Origin: Lysobacteraceae bacterium NML08-0793
Lineage (GTDB): Bacteria > Pseudomonadota > Gammaproteobacteria > Xanthomonadales > Xanthomonadaceae
Direction: 5' to 3'
Assembly: GCA_002798275.1 (NCBI GenBank)
Contig: NWQR01000001.1
Span: 310,001-374,000 of the forward strand
Length of the DNA stretch: 64,000 nucleotides
Part shown: positions 1 through 10,304 of the stretch, piece after piece
How the letters are laid out: each line of letters begins with the position of its first letter
Position numbering within the stretch: position 1 is the stretch's first letter
Notes under the pieces: generated by a model
Told to the model about the DNA's origin: nothing
The model's input: the letters and a program-made list of their open reading frames with translations, nothing else
The model's database searches: none
Program-made: the position numbers and the translations under genes

Positions 1-357
1 CCGCGTGTAACCGATGTCGATGTCGGCAGCTCGGTGCGCGGCAAACTCGACAACAGCGCCAATATCGACCCAGACGATGACAGCCTGTTCACCGTTTACC
101 GCATCAAGGGGCGCGCCGGCCAACGCCTGCGGGTGCAACTGGATTCGGACGATTTCGATGCCGTGCTGCGTTGGGGCGTGTTCAATGGCAACGAATTCAT
201 TCTTGACAGCGAAGACGACGACGGCGGCGGCGGCACCAATTCGCGCCTGACCGTTACCCTCGATTCCGCAGGTCAGGGCCGACTGGTGGTGAAATCTCTG
301 GACGGCAGCGAAGGTGGCTACACGCTTTCGGTTACCAACGCCCCCAGCGGACGCTGA
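1..357 (+). CDS. C-terminal part of a protein with a PPC-like beta domain (5' end outside window)
   Basis: The frame is open from the first base of the window and stops at TGA 355-357, so only the last 118 codons are seen. The visible part has alternating short hydrophobic strands with many Asp and Gly residues (DPDDDSLFTVYRIKG, then LRVQLDSDDFDAVLRW, ending GGYTLSV). This is the usual look of a bacterial pre-peptidase C-terminal (PPC) domain, a beta-sandwich found at the end of secreted proteases and other exported proteins. The acidic DSEDDDGGGG loop may bind calcium. What the rest of the protein does cannot be told from here. A strong hairpin terminator follows 15 bases after the stop. Confidence 0.6.
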   Translation, partial: PRVTDVDVGSSVRGKLDNSANIDPDDDSLFTVYRIKGRAGQRLRVQLDSDDFDAVLRWGVFNGNEFILDSEDDDGGGGTNSRLTVTLDSAGQGRLVVKSLDGSEGGYTLSVTNAPSGR

Positions 358-372
358 GCGCGTTTGACCGCA

Positions 373-404
373 AAACAAAAACCGCCAGATGGCGGTTTTT
401 GTTT
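373..404. terminator. Bidirectional intrinsic terminator
   Basis: A perfect 14-bp inverted repeat (373-386 pairs with 391-404, loop AGAT) has a GC core GCCGCC-type stem flanked by A and T runs on both sides. It can terminate the PPC-domain gene on the plus strand and murA on the minus strand, whose genes converge here. Confidence 0.9.
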
Positions 405-427
405 GCGGCAAATATACCAATGTGCTC

Positions 428-1950
<1,523 letters not shown>

Positions 1951-2016
1951 CGGGCGAGCCTTGAAGTGCGTAAAATGAGCGCAACATTTTACCCCGGCCA
2001 CTGCCGTTGCCACGCC
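1951..2016. promoter_or_regulatory. Divergent promoter region ibaG-murA / kdsD with a symmetric TAAAAT repeat
   Basis: These 66 bases separate the minus-strand ibaG-murA pair from the plus-strand kdsD operon, so they must hold two divergent promoters unless transcription enters from outside. A perfect 8-bp inverted repeat, GTAAAATG (1970-1977) and CATTTTAC (1985-1992), puts a TAAAAT -10-like hexamer on each strand. No convincing -35 element is seen for either direction. Confidence 0.4.
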
Positions 2017-2991
2017 ATGCCTTCCGACAAGTCCCTGCTTACCAGTGCCCGGCGCGTGTTCGATATCGAACGCGAAGCCCTTGATGCCGTCTTGGCTCGC
2101 CTTGATGGCGATTTCACCCACGCCTGCCAATTGATACTGCAAACCCGCGGGCGCGTGGTCTGCACCGGCATGGGCAAATCCGGTCATATCGCCCGCAAAA
2201 TTGCCGCCACGCTGGCCTCGACCGGCACCCCGGCATTTTTTGTGCATCCGGGCGAGGCCGGTCACGGCGACCTTGGCATGATTACCGATGCCGACCTGGT
2301 GCTGGCACTGTCCAATTCCGGTGAAACCGATGAGCTCATCATGCTGCTGCCAGTTCTGGCGCGGCAGGGCAACCGACTGGTAGCCATCACCGGCCGCCCC
2401 ACCTCGACCCTCGCACGCGCGGCCGATGCACATATCGATGCCAGCGTTCCGGCCGAAGCCTGTCCGCATGACCTAGCGCCGACCAGCTCTACCACGGCAG
2501 CCTTGGTGCTGGGCGATGCCCTGGCCGTGGCACTTCTGGAAGCCCGCGGCTTTACCCCAGATGACTTCGCCCGCTCGCACCCGGCCGGCAGCCTCGGCCG
2601 ACGGCTGCTGCTGCATATCCGCGATGTGATGCATATAGATGAGGAAATCCCGCAAGTGCCGCAAGCAGCACAACTTACCGATGCGCTGATGGAAATCAGC
2701 CGGAAACGACTTGGCATGACCGCGGTGGTCGATGACGCCGGACGCCTTGTCGGGCTGTTTACCGACGGCGACCTACGCCGCGCCCTAGACAACGGCGCGG
2801 ATGTGCGCAATACCTGCGTGGCCGATGTCATGACCGTCAACCCCAAGACCATCGACGCCGAAGCGCTGGCGGTAGAGGCGGCTCGCTTGATGGAGGCGCA
2901 CAAAATCAGCGGCCTCATCGTGATTGATGCCCAGCGCCATGTGGTCGGTGCGCTTAATATTCACGACTTGTTGCGCGCCCGCGTGGTTTGA
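2017..2991 (+). CDS. kdsD: Arabinose-5-phosphate isomerase
   Basis: KdsD interconverts ribulose 5-phosphate and arabinose 5-phosphate, the first step of Kdo synthesis for LPS. An N-terminal SIS sugar-isomerase domain (about residues 30-170) shows GMGKSGHIARK, a GEAGHGDLGM stretch and the LSNSGETDEL phosphosugar loop. Two CBS repeats follow (from RDVMH, and from VADVMTVNPKT, to the end). The 324-residue length is normal. ATG 2017 is preferred; an in-frame ATG at 1975 would add 14 residues but lies inside the -10-like repeat. The gene opens the kdsDC-lptCAB-rpoN operon. Confidence 0.95.
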   Translation: MPSDKSLLTSARRVFDIEREALDAVLARLDGDFTHACQLILQTRGRVVCTGMGKSGHIARKIAATLASTGTPAFFVHPGEAGHGDLGMITDADLVLALSNSGETDELIMLLPVLARQGNRLVAITGRPTSTLARAADAHIDASVPAEACPHDLAPTSSTTAALVLGDALAVALLEARGFTPDDFARSHPAGSLGRRLLLHIRDVMHIDEEIPQVPQAAQLTDALMEISRKRLGMTAVVDDAGRLVGLFTDGDLRRALDNGADVRNTCVADVMTVNPKTIDAEALAVEAARLMEAHKISGLIVIDAQRHVVGALNIHDLLRARVV

Positions 2992-3017
2992 TTGTCCTCA
3001 TTTTGCTGCCGCCTGCT

Positions 3018-3572
3018 ATGCCCCAGACCCACTACCCTGCCGAACTTCTCGCCCGCGCCCGTCGTATCCGGCTGGCCTGTTTTGATGTGGACGGCACCCT
3101 GACCGACGGCCATCTGCACTTTGACCAGGACGGCCGCGAATACAAAGCCTTCCACGCGCAAGACGGCATGGGGCTGGCATTGCTGCGCAAAAACGGCATT
3201 GAAGTGGCGCTGATTACCGCCCGCCGCAGCCGCGTTACCGAAAACCGTGGCGCGGAGCTGGGGCTTGTCGAAGTCCACACCGCCGCGCACGACAAACTCG
3301 CCATCACCAACGATATCGCCGCGCGGCTTGGCATCGGCATGGATGAGGTCGCCTTCATGGGCGATGACTTGGTAGATTTACGGGTATTTCCGCATGTCGG
3401 CTTGGCCGTGGCACCGGCCAATGTGCATCCTTGGACAGCGCCGCACGCCCACTGGATTACCCCGCAACGCGGCGGCCACGGCGCTGCGCGCGATGTCTGT
3501 GATTTGTTGCTGGTGGCCCAAGGCAAACAGGCCGAAGTGCTGGTCAGCTTCGGCATGGGAATGACCCAATGA
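3018..3572 (+). CDS. kdsC: 3-deoxy-D-manno-octulosonate 8-phosphate phosphatase
   Basis: KdsC removes the phosphate from Kdo 8-phosphate to give free Kdo for lipid A decoration. The 184-residue protein is a cap-less HAD phosphatase. The nucleophile loop is CFDVDGTLTDG, followed by HAQDGMGL and the motif III/IV region with FMGDDLVDL. The ATG at 3018 gives MPQTHYPAEL and the normal length; a TTG at 2988 overlapping kdsD is less likely. The stop overlaps the lptC start by 4 bases. Kdo isomerase and phosphatase sit directly before the LPS transport genes, as is common in proteobacteria. Confidence 0.95.
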   Translation: MPQTHYPAELLARARRIRLACFDVDGTLTDGHLHFDQDGREYKAFHAQDGMGLALLRKNGIEVALITARRSRVTENRGAELGLVEVHTAAHDKLAITNDIAARLGIGMDEVAFMGDDLVDLRVFPHVGLAVAPANVHPWTAPHAHWITPQRGGHGAARDVCDLLLVAQGKQAEVLVSFGMGMTQ

Positions 3573-4123
3573 GCTTTCGCGCCATCCTTGTCGTGCTGCT
3601 TCTGACCGCCTCGATCATCATCGGCATCGCCATTCAAAAGCAGCAGGAAAAAAGCCACGCCGGTGAAGCCAGCGACTATCGCCCGGACTACACCCTGCAC
3701 CAATTCCAGCTCACCAGCCTGAAGAAAGACGGCAGCGAAGCCTTCACCCTGATTGCACCAAAGCTGGAGCGCAACCCGGAAAGCCGCGAGTTGAACATCG
3801 CCACTCCCCGGTTTCATTTTCCCGACAGCAAACAGCGCCGCTGGCGCGCCCAGTCGCAAACGGCTTGGGTCAATGCCGAGGGCAGCGAAGTTCGCCTGAA
3901 CCAAGACGTGCTGCTCGATGCGCCCGAAGGCGAGAGCAAGCTGCGTCTTGAAACCTCCTCGCTCGATGTACTGCTCGAAGAAAACATTGCCAAAACCGAT
4001 GCCGCAGTGCTGATTACCCAGCCCGGCACTATAATCCGCGGTCGTGGGCTTGAAGCCCAGCTTGATGCGAACCGCGTCACGCTCAAATCCGAGGTTCGTA
4101 GCCGTTATGTTCCCAACCAATAA
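3569..4123 (+). CDS. lptC: LPS export ABC transporter periplasmic protein LptC
   Basis: LptC is the bitopic inner-membrane member of the Lpt bridge. It takes LPS from LptB2FG and hands it to LptA. The 184-residue product starts with a single membrane segment (about residues 5-22, AILVVLLLTASIIIGIAI). A periplasmic beta-jellyroll follows, with the family pattern YRPDYTLHQF near the start. It overlaps kdsC by 4 bases and lptA by 17 bases, so the four genes are tightly coupled. Sequence conservation in this family is low, and the call rests on topology plus its position between kdsC and lptA. Confidence 0.92.
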   Translation: MSFRAILVVLLLTASIIIGIAIQKQQEKSHAGEASDYRPDYTLHQFQLTSLKKDGSEAFTLIAPKLERNPESRELNIATPRFHFPDSKQRRWRAQSQTAWVNAEGSEVRLNQDVLLDAPEGESKLRLETSSLDVLLEENIAKTDAAVLITQPGTIIRGRGLEAQLDANRVTLKSEVRSRYVPNQ

Positions 4124-4601
4124 ACTTCTTCTTGCTTCTGCCCTGCTTGCCATCGGTGGCAGCGCTTTTGCCCGTTCCTCCGACCGCAACCAGCCGATGA
4201 CCATCGACAGCAACTGGCAAAGCTGTGGCCTTGGCGAAAACATGAGCTGCGAGCTGCGCGGCGATATCGTCATCAGCCAGGGCACGCTGAAAATCAACTC
4301 CGCCCAAGGGCAAATCAACCAGGTCAATGGCCGCCCGAACCGCGCACGCCTTGCCGGTGGCGTCAACATGAGCCAGGAACTGGATGATGGCACCCCGGTC
4401 AAGACCCGCTCGAACGCGGTGGATTACGACTTCAATACCGAAATCATCATCCTCACCGGCAATGTCGAAATCACCCAGCCGCGCGGCACCCTGCGTGGCG
4501 AGCGCGTGGTTTACAACATGAAAACCGGCCAAGTACAAAGCGGCGGCCAGGAAGGCGGCGGTCGCGTGCGCATGACCATTCAGCCGAAGGCGGGTAGCTG
4601 A
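4107..4601 (+). CDS. lptA: LPS transport periplasmic protein LptA
   Basis: LptA forms the periplasmic oligomeric bridge that carries LPS to LptD. The 164-residue product has a signal peptide ([16 protein letters not shown], cleavage near residue 22). The OstA-type beta-jellyroll follows, with the repeating pattern of a short turn and strand ([12 protein letters not shown], then [20 protein letters not shown] and [11 protein letters not shown], typical of the family). ATG 4107 lies inside the end of lptC, 17 bases before its stop, and gives a proper signal sequence. The stop overlaps the lptB start by one base. Confidence 0.95.
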   Translation: MFPTNKLLLASALLAIGGSAFARSSDRNQPMTIDSNWQSCGLGENMSCELRGDIVISQGTLKINSAQGQINQVNGRPNRARLAGGVNMSQELDDGTPVKTRSNAVDYDFNTEIIILTGNVEITQPRGTLRGERVVYNMKTGQVQSGGQEGGGRVRMTIQPKAGS

Positions 4602-5320
4602 TGCTGCGGGCTCAGAACCTGCGCAAGCGCTATAAATCGCGCACCGTGGTGCGTGATTTTGGCCTGAATCTGGATGCCGGCGAAGTGGTTGGCCTGCTCG
4701 GCCCCAATGGCGCTGGCAAAACCACCTGCTTCTACATGATTGTCGGCCTGGTGGCCGTAGATGGTGGCCGCATCGAGCTGGACGGCAAAGACATCACCTA
4801 TCTGCCAATGTATGAGCGCGCCAAGCTGGGCGTGGGCTATCTGCCGCAGGAGCCTTCGGTATTCCGCAAGCTGTCGGTTGCCGACAACCTGCGTCTGGTG
4901 CTGGAGCTGCGTTCCGACCTAGACCGTGCGGGCCGCGAGCGCGAGCTGGTCAGCCTGATGGACGAGCTGCAAGTTACCCATGTGGCCAACCAGAACGGCG
5001 CCAGCCTGTCCGGGGGCGAGCGCCGCCGCGTGGAAATCGCCCGCGCCTTGGCCGCCAATCCACGGCTGATGCTGCTAGACGAGCCCTTTGCCGGGGTTGA
5101 TCCGATTTCCGTCGGGGAAATCCAGCGCATCATCACCCACCTCAAAAAACGCGGCATCGGCGTTCTCATCACCGACCACAATGTGCGCGAGACTTTGGGT
5201 ATCTGCGATCGCGCCTATATCCTTAGCGAAGGCGAGGTACTGGCGCAGGGGGCGCCGGATACGCTGCTTGCCAATCCCGATGTCCGGCGCGTTTACCTGG
5301 GCGAAACTTTCCGTCTTTGA
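4601..5320 (+). CDS. lptB: LPS export ABC transporter ATP-binding protein LptB
   Basis: LptB is the cytoplasmic ATPase that drives extraction of LPS from the inner membrane with LptF and LptG, which are not in this window. In its 239 residues all ABC elements are intact: Walker [10 protein letters not shown], the Q-loop region [12 protein letters not shown], signature [10 protein letters not shown], Walker [11 protein letters not shown] and H-loop ITDHN. It follows lptA with a one-base overlap, and rpoN begins 29 bases downstream, the usual lptB-rpoN arrangement. Confidence 0.98.
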   Translation: MLRAQNLRKRYKSRTVVRDFGLNLDAGEVVGLLGPNGAGKTTCFYMIVGLVAVDGGRIELDGKDITYLPMYERAKLGVGYLPQEPSVFRKLSVADNLRLVLELRSDLDRAGRERELVSLMDELQVTHVANQNGASLSGGERRRVEIARALAANPRLMLLDEPFAGVDPISVGEIQRIITHLKKRGIGVLITDHNVRETLGICDRAYILSEGEVLAQGAPDTLLANPDVRRVYLGETFRL

Positions 5321-5349
5321 CACCATGCACAGCCTCGGGGGGAGGCTTC

Positions 5350-6789
5350 ATGAAACAAAATCTGACTGCCAGCCAGACCCAGCAACTTGCCCTGACGCCG
5401 CAATTGCGTCAGGCGCTGGCGGTACTGCAAATGTCTGCTGCGGAGCTGGAAGCGGAAGTGGCCGACGCGGTGGAATCGAACCCGCTGCTGGAATGGGAAG
5501 AAACCGCTGCCGGTGAAATGGATGCCGAACGGGAATACCCGGCAGCCGAAACCCAGCGCGAAGAAAGCGAAGAAAACGAGCAAGAGGACTGGTCGGCGCA
5601 ACATGATGATGCCGACTGGGGCGAGCATGATGATGACTGGAGCCCCGGCAACTCCGGCAGCAGCCATGACGAGGACGGCGAAAGCCAGGCCGAGCGCCAA
5701 GCGGCACAGGAAAGCCTGCAAGAACACCTGTTATGGCAACTGGGGCTTTCCCATCTTGGCCCGCGCGACATGCAAATCGGCGCGGCACTGATTGATGCCA
5801 TCGACAATGACGGCTATCTGCGCGAGCCGCTGCAAAACATCGCCGAAGCCCTGCCGCCGCAATGGCAGATTGGCACTGACGACATCCTGCCGGTGCTGCA
5901 TCTGATTCAGCACTTCGACCCACTGGCGGTAGGCAGCCGCGACTTGAGCGAATGCCTCACCGTCCAATTGCAAAGCCTGCCCGATGAAACCCCGGCACGG
6001 GCGCTGGCGCTGAAAATCGCCGCCGAAATGATCGAGCGCCTGCCGAAAATCGGCGCAGCAGGCGTGGCGCGCGAATGCGGCTGCGACAACAGCGAGGCCG
6101 AAGCCGCGATCGCCCTGCTACGCACGCTCGATCCACGCCCCGGCGCACGCATCGGCGATATCGACCACGATGCCTATATCACCCCCGATGCCAGGATTTT
6201 TCGTCAGAAAGGCCGCTGGCAGGTTGCCCTGACCCGCGCCGCCCGACCAGCCGTCGCCATCAGCCGCGAATATGCGCAGATGGCTGCGGAAGCGGCCGGC
6301 AGCGACGGCCAATACCTACGTGGCCGCTTGCAGGAGGCCCGCTGGCTTTTGAAAAACATCGAACAGCGCGGCGAAACCCTGCTGCGCATCCTCCAGTGCC
6401 TGATCCGCGAGCAATCGGCCTTTTTGGAATACGGCCAGGCCGCCCTGCGCCCCCTGACCCTGCGGGAAATCGCCAGCCAGCTGGAGCTGCACGAATCCAC
6501 CATCTCGCGTGCCATCGCCCGCAAATATGTGCATACCCCACGCGGCACCTTGGCACTGCGCGACTTCTTCGCCTCCGGCATCGACAACGAAGGCGTAGCC
6601 GCCTCCAGCACCGCCATCCAGTCGATGATTCGCGAGCTGATTGACGCGGAAAACCCGCGCAAACCGCTGTCCGACTCGGCGCTGACCGAAAAGCTCAAGG
6701 AAGCCGGTATTCCGGTGGCACGTCGCACCGTAGCGAAATACCGCGAAGCCCTCGGCATCCCCTCTTCGCAAGAGCGCGTGCGTCTGTAA
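5350..6789 (+). CDS. rpoN: RNA polymerase sigma-54 factor
   Basis: Sigma-54 directs RNA polymerase to -24/-12 promoters and needs enhancer-binding activators. The 479-residue protein has the glutamine-rich region I (QTQQLALTPQLRQALAVLQM) and an acidic region II with many Glu and Asp (about residues 50-120). The core-binding and DNA-binding region III ends in the RpoN box ARRTVAKYREALGIPSS. The start at 5350 follows a strong G-rich Shine-Dalgarno (GGGGGGAGG, 5337-5345) and gives the usual MKQ N-terminus. hpf and ptsN follow, the conserved rpoN neighbourhood. Confidence 0.97.
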   Translation: MKQNLTASQTQQLALTPQLRQALAVLQMSAAELEAEVADAVESNPLLEWEETAAGEMDAEREYPAAETQREESEENEQEDWSAQHDDADWGEHDDDWSPGNSGSSHDEDGESQAERQAAQESLQEHLLWQLGLSHLGPRDMQIGAALIDAIDNDGYLREPLQNIAEALPPQWQIGTDDILPVLHLIQHFDPLAVGSRDLSECLTVQLQSLPDETPARALALKIAAEMIERLPKIGAAGVARECGCDNSEAEAAIALLRTLDPRPGARIGDIDHDAYITPDARIFRQKGRWQVALTRAARPAVAISREYAQMAAEAAGSDGQYLRGRLQEARWLLKNIEQRGETLLRILQCLIREQSAFLEYGQAALRPLTLREIASQLELHESTISRAIARKYVHTPRGTLALRDFFASGIDNEGVAASSTAIQSMIRELIDAENPRKPLSDSALTEKLKEAGIPVARRTVAKYREALGIPSSQERVRL

Positions 6790-6914
6790 GCCCGAAGTGC
6801 CCGTTTTGGCATTTTTCCGAAAATTTTTAACCGCGGTTTCACCCCAAAACGACCAATATGCGCGATGCTGTCATTGTTGTTTTCAACCCACCGCCAAACT
6901 GAAGGAGGCGCACC
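6790..6914 (+). other. rpoN-hpf spacer with a palindrome
   Basis: These 125 bases carry no gene. They hold an AT-rich stretch around 6811-6830 and the perfect 10-bp palindrome AACCGCGGTT at 6829-6838. No intrinsic terminator or good sigma-70 promoter was recognised. A separate hpf promoter is plausible because the other gaps in this operon are short. Confidence 0.4.
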
Positions 6915-7244
6915 ATGCAAGTTGAAGTCCACGGTCAGAACATCGAAGTCACCGATGCCCTGAAGCAATACGCAGAAGAAAAAATGACGCGGCTTGAACG
7001 CCATGCAGTTTCGCGCGATGTGGATGTCCGTATCCAGTTGCGGGTGGACAAACCCGATCATCACGCCGCTGGCAACGTGAAAATTGCCGGAGCCGACTTC
7101 CACGCCGATGCCAGCGGCCAGACCATGTACGCGGCCATCGACCTTCTGGCCGACAAGTTCGATCGCTTGCTGCTCAAGCACAAGGAAAAAACCGTGGATC
7201 ACCATCGCGGTGAAAACCCGGCACGCGAAGGCTCCTTTGGCTAA
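6915..7244 (+). CDS. hpf: Ribosome hibernation promoting factor, short form
   Basis: HPF binds the 30S decoding centre and favours formation of inactive 100S ribosomes in slow growth. The product is 109 residues, so it is of the short type without the C-terminal dimerisation domain of long HPF. The start MQVEVHGQNIEVTDALKQY and the DFHADASGQTMYAAIDLLADK helix-strand unit are typical. The Shine-Dalgarno AAGGAGG (6902-6908) is nearly perfect, suggesting strong translation. It lies between rpoN and ptsN as in many proteobacteria. Confidence 0.95.
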   Translation: MQVEVHGQNIEVTDALKQYAEEKMTRLERHAVSRDVDVRIQLRVDKPDHHAAGNVKIAGADFHADASGQTMYAAIDLLADKFDRLLLKHKEKTVDHHRGENPAREGSFG

Positions 7245-7304
7245 ACCCATTTCGGCGGCGCTGCCCTGTTATCCTCTGCATCTGCCGCCGTTGTGTCGAA
7301 AGAC

Positions 7305-7757
7305 ATGAAGCTCAAAGACATTTTGCATCCCTCGCACATCGCCATCCTGTCCGACTGTCAGGATGGCGATGCCTTGTTGGACAGGCTCGCCGAGCTGCTT
7401 GCCGGAGACCGGCCACAGCTGCGCGAAGGCATCATCGCCAGCCTTCGGCAGCGTGAACAATTGGGCAGCACCGGCATTGGGCATGGCGTGGCGCTGCCGC
7501 ATGGCCGCAATGCCGCTTTTGACATGGCGCGCGCAGCATTCGTGCGCCTGCCTCGCCCGATCGACTACGCCGCCGCCGATGGCGTGCCGGTCGATTTGGT
7601 TCTGGCGCTGGCCGTACCTGCGGATTTTGCCCATCAACATTTGCAGCTTTTGGCGGACATTGCCGAGCGTTTTTCCAATCCGGCACTGCGCCAAGCGCTG
7701 CGGCTGGCACCGGATACCACCACCATGCACACCCTGCTGACCCAAGACAGCCCGTGA
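7305..7757 (+). CDS. ptsN: Nitrogen regulatory PTS protein EIIA-Ntr
   Basis: EIIA-Ntr is the output component of the nitrogen PTS. It is phosphorylated through EI and HPr on a histidine and regulates targets rather than importing sugar. The 150-residue protein has the active-site segment [12 protein letters not shown], with His66 as the phosphorylated residue by family comparison. ATG 7305 is chosen; a GTG at 7293 would add four residues. The stop overlaps the GTG start of hprK by 4 bases. Confidence 0.95.
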   Translation: MKLKDILHPSHIAILSDCQDGDALLDRLAELLAGDRPQLREGIIASLRQREQLGSTGIGHGVALPHGRNAAFDMARAAFVRLPRPIDYAAADGVPVDLVLALAVPADFAHQHLQLLADIAERFSNPALRQALRLAPDTTTMHTLLTQDSP

Positions 7758-8740
7758 GCGATCTGCAAATCTCCTCCCGGGCGCTGTTCGATGCCTTGCA
7801 GGCACGTCTGGCGCTGCGCTGGCTGGCCGCCGCCGATGCCCCGCCGCGTGTGCTGGAGGCCGAGCAGACCAATGCCCGTCGCCCGTCACTGGCCGGTTAT
7901 CTCAACATCATTCACCCGAACAAAGTCCAGGTGCTGGGCACCGAGGAGCTCAACTGGCTGGATGCCCTAGATGCGCGCGTGCGCTGGGAATTGATTCAGA
8001 AAATCGTCCAGGCCAAACCGCTGGCGGTAGTCATCAGCAAAGGCCAGACCGCCCCGCAGGACTTGCTGGAAGCCGCCGAAGAATCCGGCACGCCGCTTTG
8101 GCTGTCGATGCGGCGCGGGCATGAACTGGTCAATCTGCTGCAATACCATCTAGCTCGCGAGCTGGCACCGCGCATCACCCTGCACGGGGTGTTCATGGAA
8201 ATGTATTCCATCGGCGTGCTGATTACCGGCGAATCCGGCTCGGGTAAAAGCGAGCTGGCGCTGGAGCTGGTTACGCGCGGCCACCGGCTGGTGGCCGACG
8301 ATGCCCCGGAGTTCACCCAAATCGCGCCGGATGTCCTCGATGGCAGTTGCCCGCCGCTGCTGCAAGACCTTCTGGAAGTGCGCGGGCTTGGCATCCTCAA
8401 TGTGCGCCATATGTTTGGCGACACCTCGGTCAAGCGCAACAAATACCTGCGCCTGATCGTGCACCTGACCCGCCCGCATCTGGAGCCTGCGGCCAGCGGC
8501 ATCGAACGCATCACCGGCGATTTGGGGGTGCGCCGGGTGTTGGATCTGGATGTGCCGATGATTACCCTGCCGGTGATGCCCGGACGCAATCTGGCCGTGC
8601 TGACCGAAGCCGCTGCCCGGCAGCATATCCTGCGCACCAAGGGCATCGACCCGGCCGCAGCCTTCATGGCACGCCATTCCGCCTTGCTCAAGCCCTCCGC
8701 CCAGGATTGCGCCCAAGACCCGTCCGTTTCGGATTTTTGA
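7754..8740 (+). CDS. hprK: HPr kinase/phosphorylase
   Basis: HPrK phosphorylates and dephosphorylates HPr at its regulatory serine (Ser46) using ATP or pyrophosphate. Of the 328 residues, the N-terminal domain ends near residue 135. The catalytic domain carries the P-loop GESGSGKSE at 159-167, and the HPrK signature around [18 protein letters not shown] lies near the C-terminus. It starts with GTG coupled to ptsN. Its target HPr is encoded 1.3 kb downstream with Ser46 conserved. HprK in Gram-negatives is typical of species with a mainly regulatory PTS. Confidence 0.96.
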   Translation: MSDLQISSRALFDALQARLALRWLAAADAPPRVLEAEQTNARRPSLAGYLNIIHPNKVQVLGTEELNWLDALDARVRWELIQKIVQAKPLAVVISKGQTAPQDLLEAAEESGTPLWLSMRRGHELVNLLQYHLARELAPRITLHGVFMEMYSIGVLITGESGSGKSELALELVTRGHRLVADDAPEFTQIAPDVLDGSCPPLLQDLLEVRGLGILNVRHMFGDTSVKRNKYLRLIVHLTRPHLEPAASGIERITGDLGVRRVLDLDVPMITLPVMPGRNLAVLTEAAARQHILRTKGIDPAAAFMARHSALLKPSAQDCAQDPSVSDF

Positions 8741-8742
8741 CC

Positions 8743-9618
8743 ATGCATCCACCCGCTTCGTCATCGTTCCTGTTGTTGACCGGTATGTCCGGCTCGGGCA
8801 AATCCATCGCCCTGCGCACGCTGGAAGATTCCGGCTATTACTGCATCGACAATCTGCCCGCCGAGCTTCTGACCGAATCCATCCACAGCCTGCACAGCCA
8901 GGAGCGCGAAGCACCCGATCGGCTCGCCTTCGCCATCGACATCCGTAGCCGCAGCGATCTGGCACAAATGCCCGAATGGCTTTCGGCACTGGCCCGGCAA
9001 GGCCATGCGCCACAACTGGTATTCATTGATTCGGGCGATGAAATCTTGCTGCGACGCTATGCCGATACCCGCCGCCGCCATCCATTGAGCCATCTGGGAC
9101 TGGCGCTGGCCGATGCCATCGCATTGGAGCGCCAGGCACTCAAACCGCTGCGCAGCCTGGCCGACCACATCATCGACAGCAGCACGATGAATGTGCATCA
9201 ACTGCGCCGCGAAATCATCGACCGGCTGGGCGTGGGCGATGAGCTGCCACCGGCATTGTTGTTCCAGTCTTTCGCCTACAAGCGCGGACTACCGCCGGAT
9301 GCCGATTTCGTATTCGATGCCCGGATGCTGCCCAACCCACACTGGCACCCGGAACTGCGCCCGCTTTCCGGCCGCGACGCTGCCGTGCGCCAGTTCTTTG
9401 AAAACGAGCCGGATGTTACTGCCTATCTTGCCCAGACCCAGGCCATGCTGGATCGCTGGCTGCCGCGTCTGCGCCAAGACACGCGCAGTTACATCACCAT
9501 TGCCTTTGGCTGTAGCGGTGGCCGCCATCGCTCGGTCTATCTGGCAGAAACCCTGGCCGCCCATGCCCGCCGCCACGGCTGGCCGGATGCCACCACCTTT
9601 CACCGCGAACTGGACTGA
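8743..9618 (+). CDS. rapZ: RNase adapter protein RapZ
   Basis: RapZ is a nucleotide-binding protein. In enteric bacteria it presents the small RNA GlmZ to RNase E and so controls glucosamine-6-phosphate synthesis. The 291-residue protein has the Walker A motif GMSGSGKS at residues 14-21, the segment YYCIDNLPAEL and a C-terminal domain with IAFGCSGGRHRSVY. It starts 2 bases after hprK. Whether a GlmZ-like RNA exists in this organism cannot be judged from the window; the family identity is clear. Confidence 0.95.
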   Translation: MHPPASSSFLLLTGMSGSGKSIALRTLEDSGYYCIDNLPAELLTESIHSLHSQEREAPDRLAFAIDIRSRSDLAQMPEWLSALARQGHAPQLVFIDSGDEILLRRYADTRRRHPLSHLGLALADAIALERQALKPLRSLADHIIDSSTMNVHQLRREIIDRLGVGDELPPALLFQSFAYKRGLPPDADFVFDARMLPNPHWHPELRPLSGRDAAVRQFFENEPDVTAYLAQTQAMLDRWLPRLRQDTRSYITIAFGCSGGRHRSVYLAETLAAHARRHGWPDATTFHRELD

Positions 9619-9633
9619 ACCTGCGAGCTTCCC

Positions 9634-10029
9634 ATGTCAACCGGCATTCTCCTGATTACCCATCCCGGCATCGGCAGCGCCTTGCTTGACAATGCCCGGC
9701 AGATTCTGCGCAACCTGCCGCTGCCAGCCGAAGCCTTTGAAGTACCTTTCGATGCCGATCTCGATGCCCTTCTGCCTGCGGCAAGCGGCGCTTTGCGGCG
9801 CGTGGATACCGGCGATGGCGTGCTGATTCTGGTCGATATGCACGGCGCAAGCCCGAGTCAACTGGCACAAAAACTGACCCGGCTGGGCACGCCCTGCAAG
9901 CGTGTGGCCGGTGTCAGCCTGCCGATGCTGCTGCGGGTCATGAACTATCCCGAACAAGACCTAGCCGCGCTGCAATCCACCGCCTCGCTGGGCGGACGCA
10001 ATGCGGTACTGCTGGACGACCCGGTATAA
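9634..10029 (+). CDS. PTS EIIA component, mannose type
   Basis: This 131-residue protein is a mannose/fructose-family EIIA domain with the phosphorylatable histidine as His10 in LLITHPGIG. No EIIB, EIIC or EIID gene is nearby, so it probably works as a stand-alone acceptor from the HPr encoded next. Such free EIIA-Man proteins are standard members of the ptsN-hprK-rapZ-ptsH-ptsI cluster in Xanthomonadaceae and betaproteobacteria. It starts 15 bases after rapZ and ends 5 bases before ptsH. Confidence 0.88.
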   Translation: MSTGILLITHPGIGSALLDNARQILRNLPLPAEAFEVPFDADLDALLPAASGALRRVDTGDGVLILVDMHGASPSQLAQKLTRLGTPCKRVAGVSLPMLLRVMNYPEQDLAALQSTASLGGRNAVLLDDPV

Positions 10030-10034
10030 GCGCC

Positions 10035-10304
10035 ATGCTTGAGCGCGAAATCATCGTCAGCAACAAACTGGGGCTGCATGCCCGCGCCAGCGCCAAACTG
10101 GTGCAACTGCTGTCCGGGTTCAAAAGCCGAACCAAAATCAGCCATCGTGGCCGCGAAGTGGATGCCAAAAGCATCATGGGCGTGATGATGCTAGCCGCAG
10201 GCCAGGGCAGCCCGATCGTGCTGCGCATCGACGGCGAGGATGAGGCCGAAGCCATGCAGCAGGCGCTCGCGCTGTTTGCGCGCAAGTTTGACGAAGATCA
10301 ATGA
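10035..10304 (+). CDS. ptsH: Phosphocarrier protein HPr
   Basis: HPr passes phosphate from enzyme I to EIIA proteins. The 89-residue product has both key sites: His15 in NKLGLHARASA, phosphorylated by EI, and Ser46 in AKSIMGVMMLAAGQG, the target of HPr kinase. The presence of Ser46 matches the hprK gene in the same cluster. It overlaps the start of ptsI by 4 bases. Confidence 0.97.
   Translation: MLEREIIVSNKLGLHARASAKLVQLLSGFKSRTKISHRGREVDAKSIMGVMMLAAGQGSPIVLRIDGEDEAEAMQQALALFARKFDEDQ

Noticed and set aside
1951-2469. Upstream extension of the ibaG frame on the minus strand
   Set aside because: It would run antisense through kdsD and make the protein three times the BolA family length.
3032-4402. 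Long minus-strand open frame (456 codons) across kdsC, lptC and lptA
   Set aside because: It lies antisense to three well-supported genes, and its product has no recognisable domain and a shadow-like Arg/Ser/Pro composition. Such frames are common in GC-rich DNA.
6790-6914. A TTGGCA-like sequence before hpf as a sigma-54 or sigma-70 promoter
   Set aside because: No matching GC at -12 or usable -10 hexamer stands at the correct spacing.
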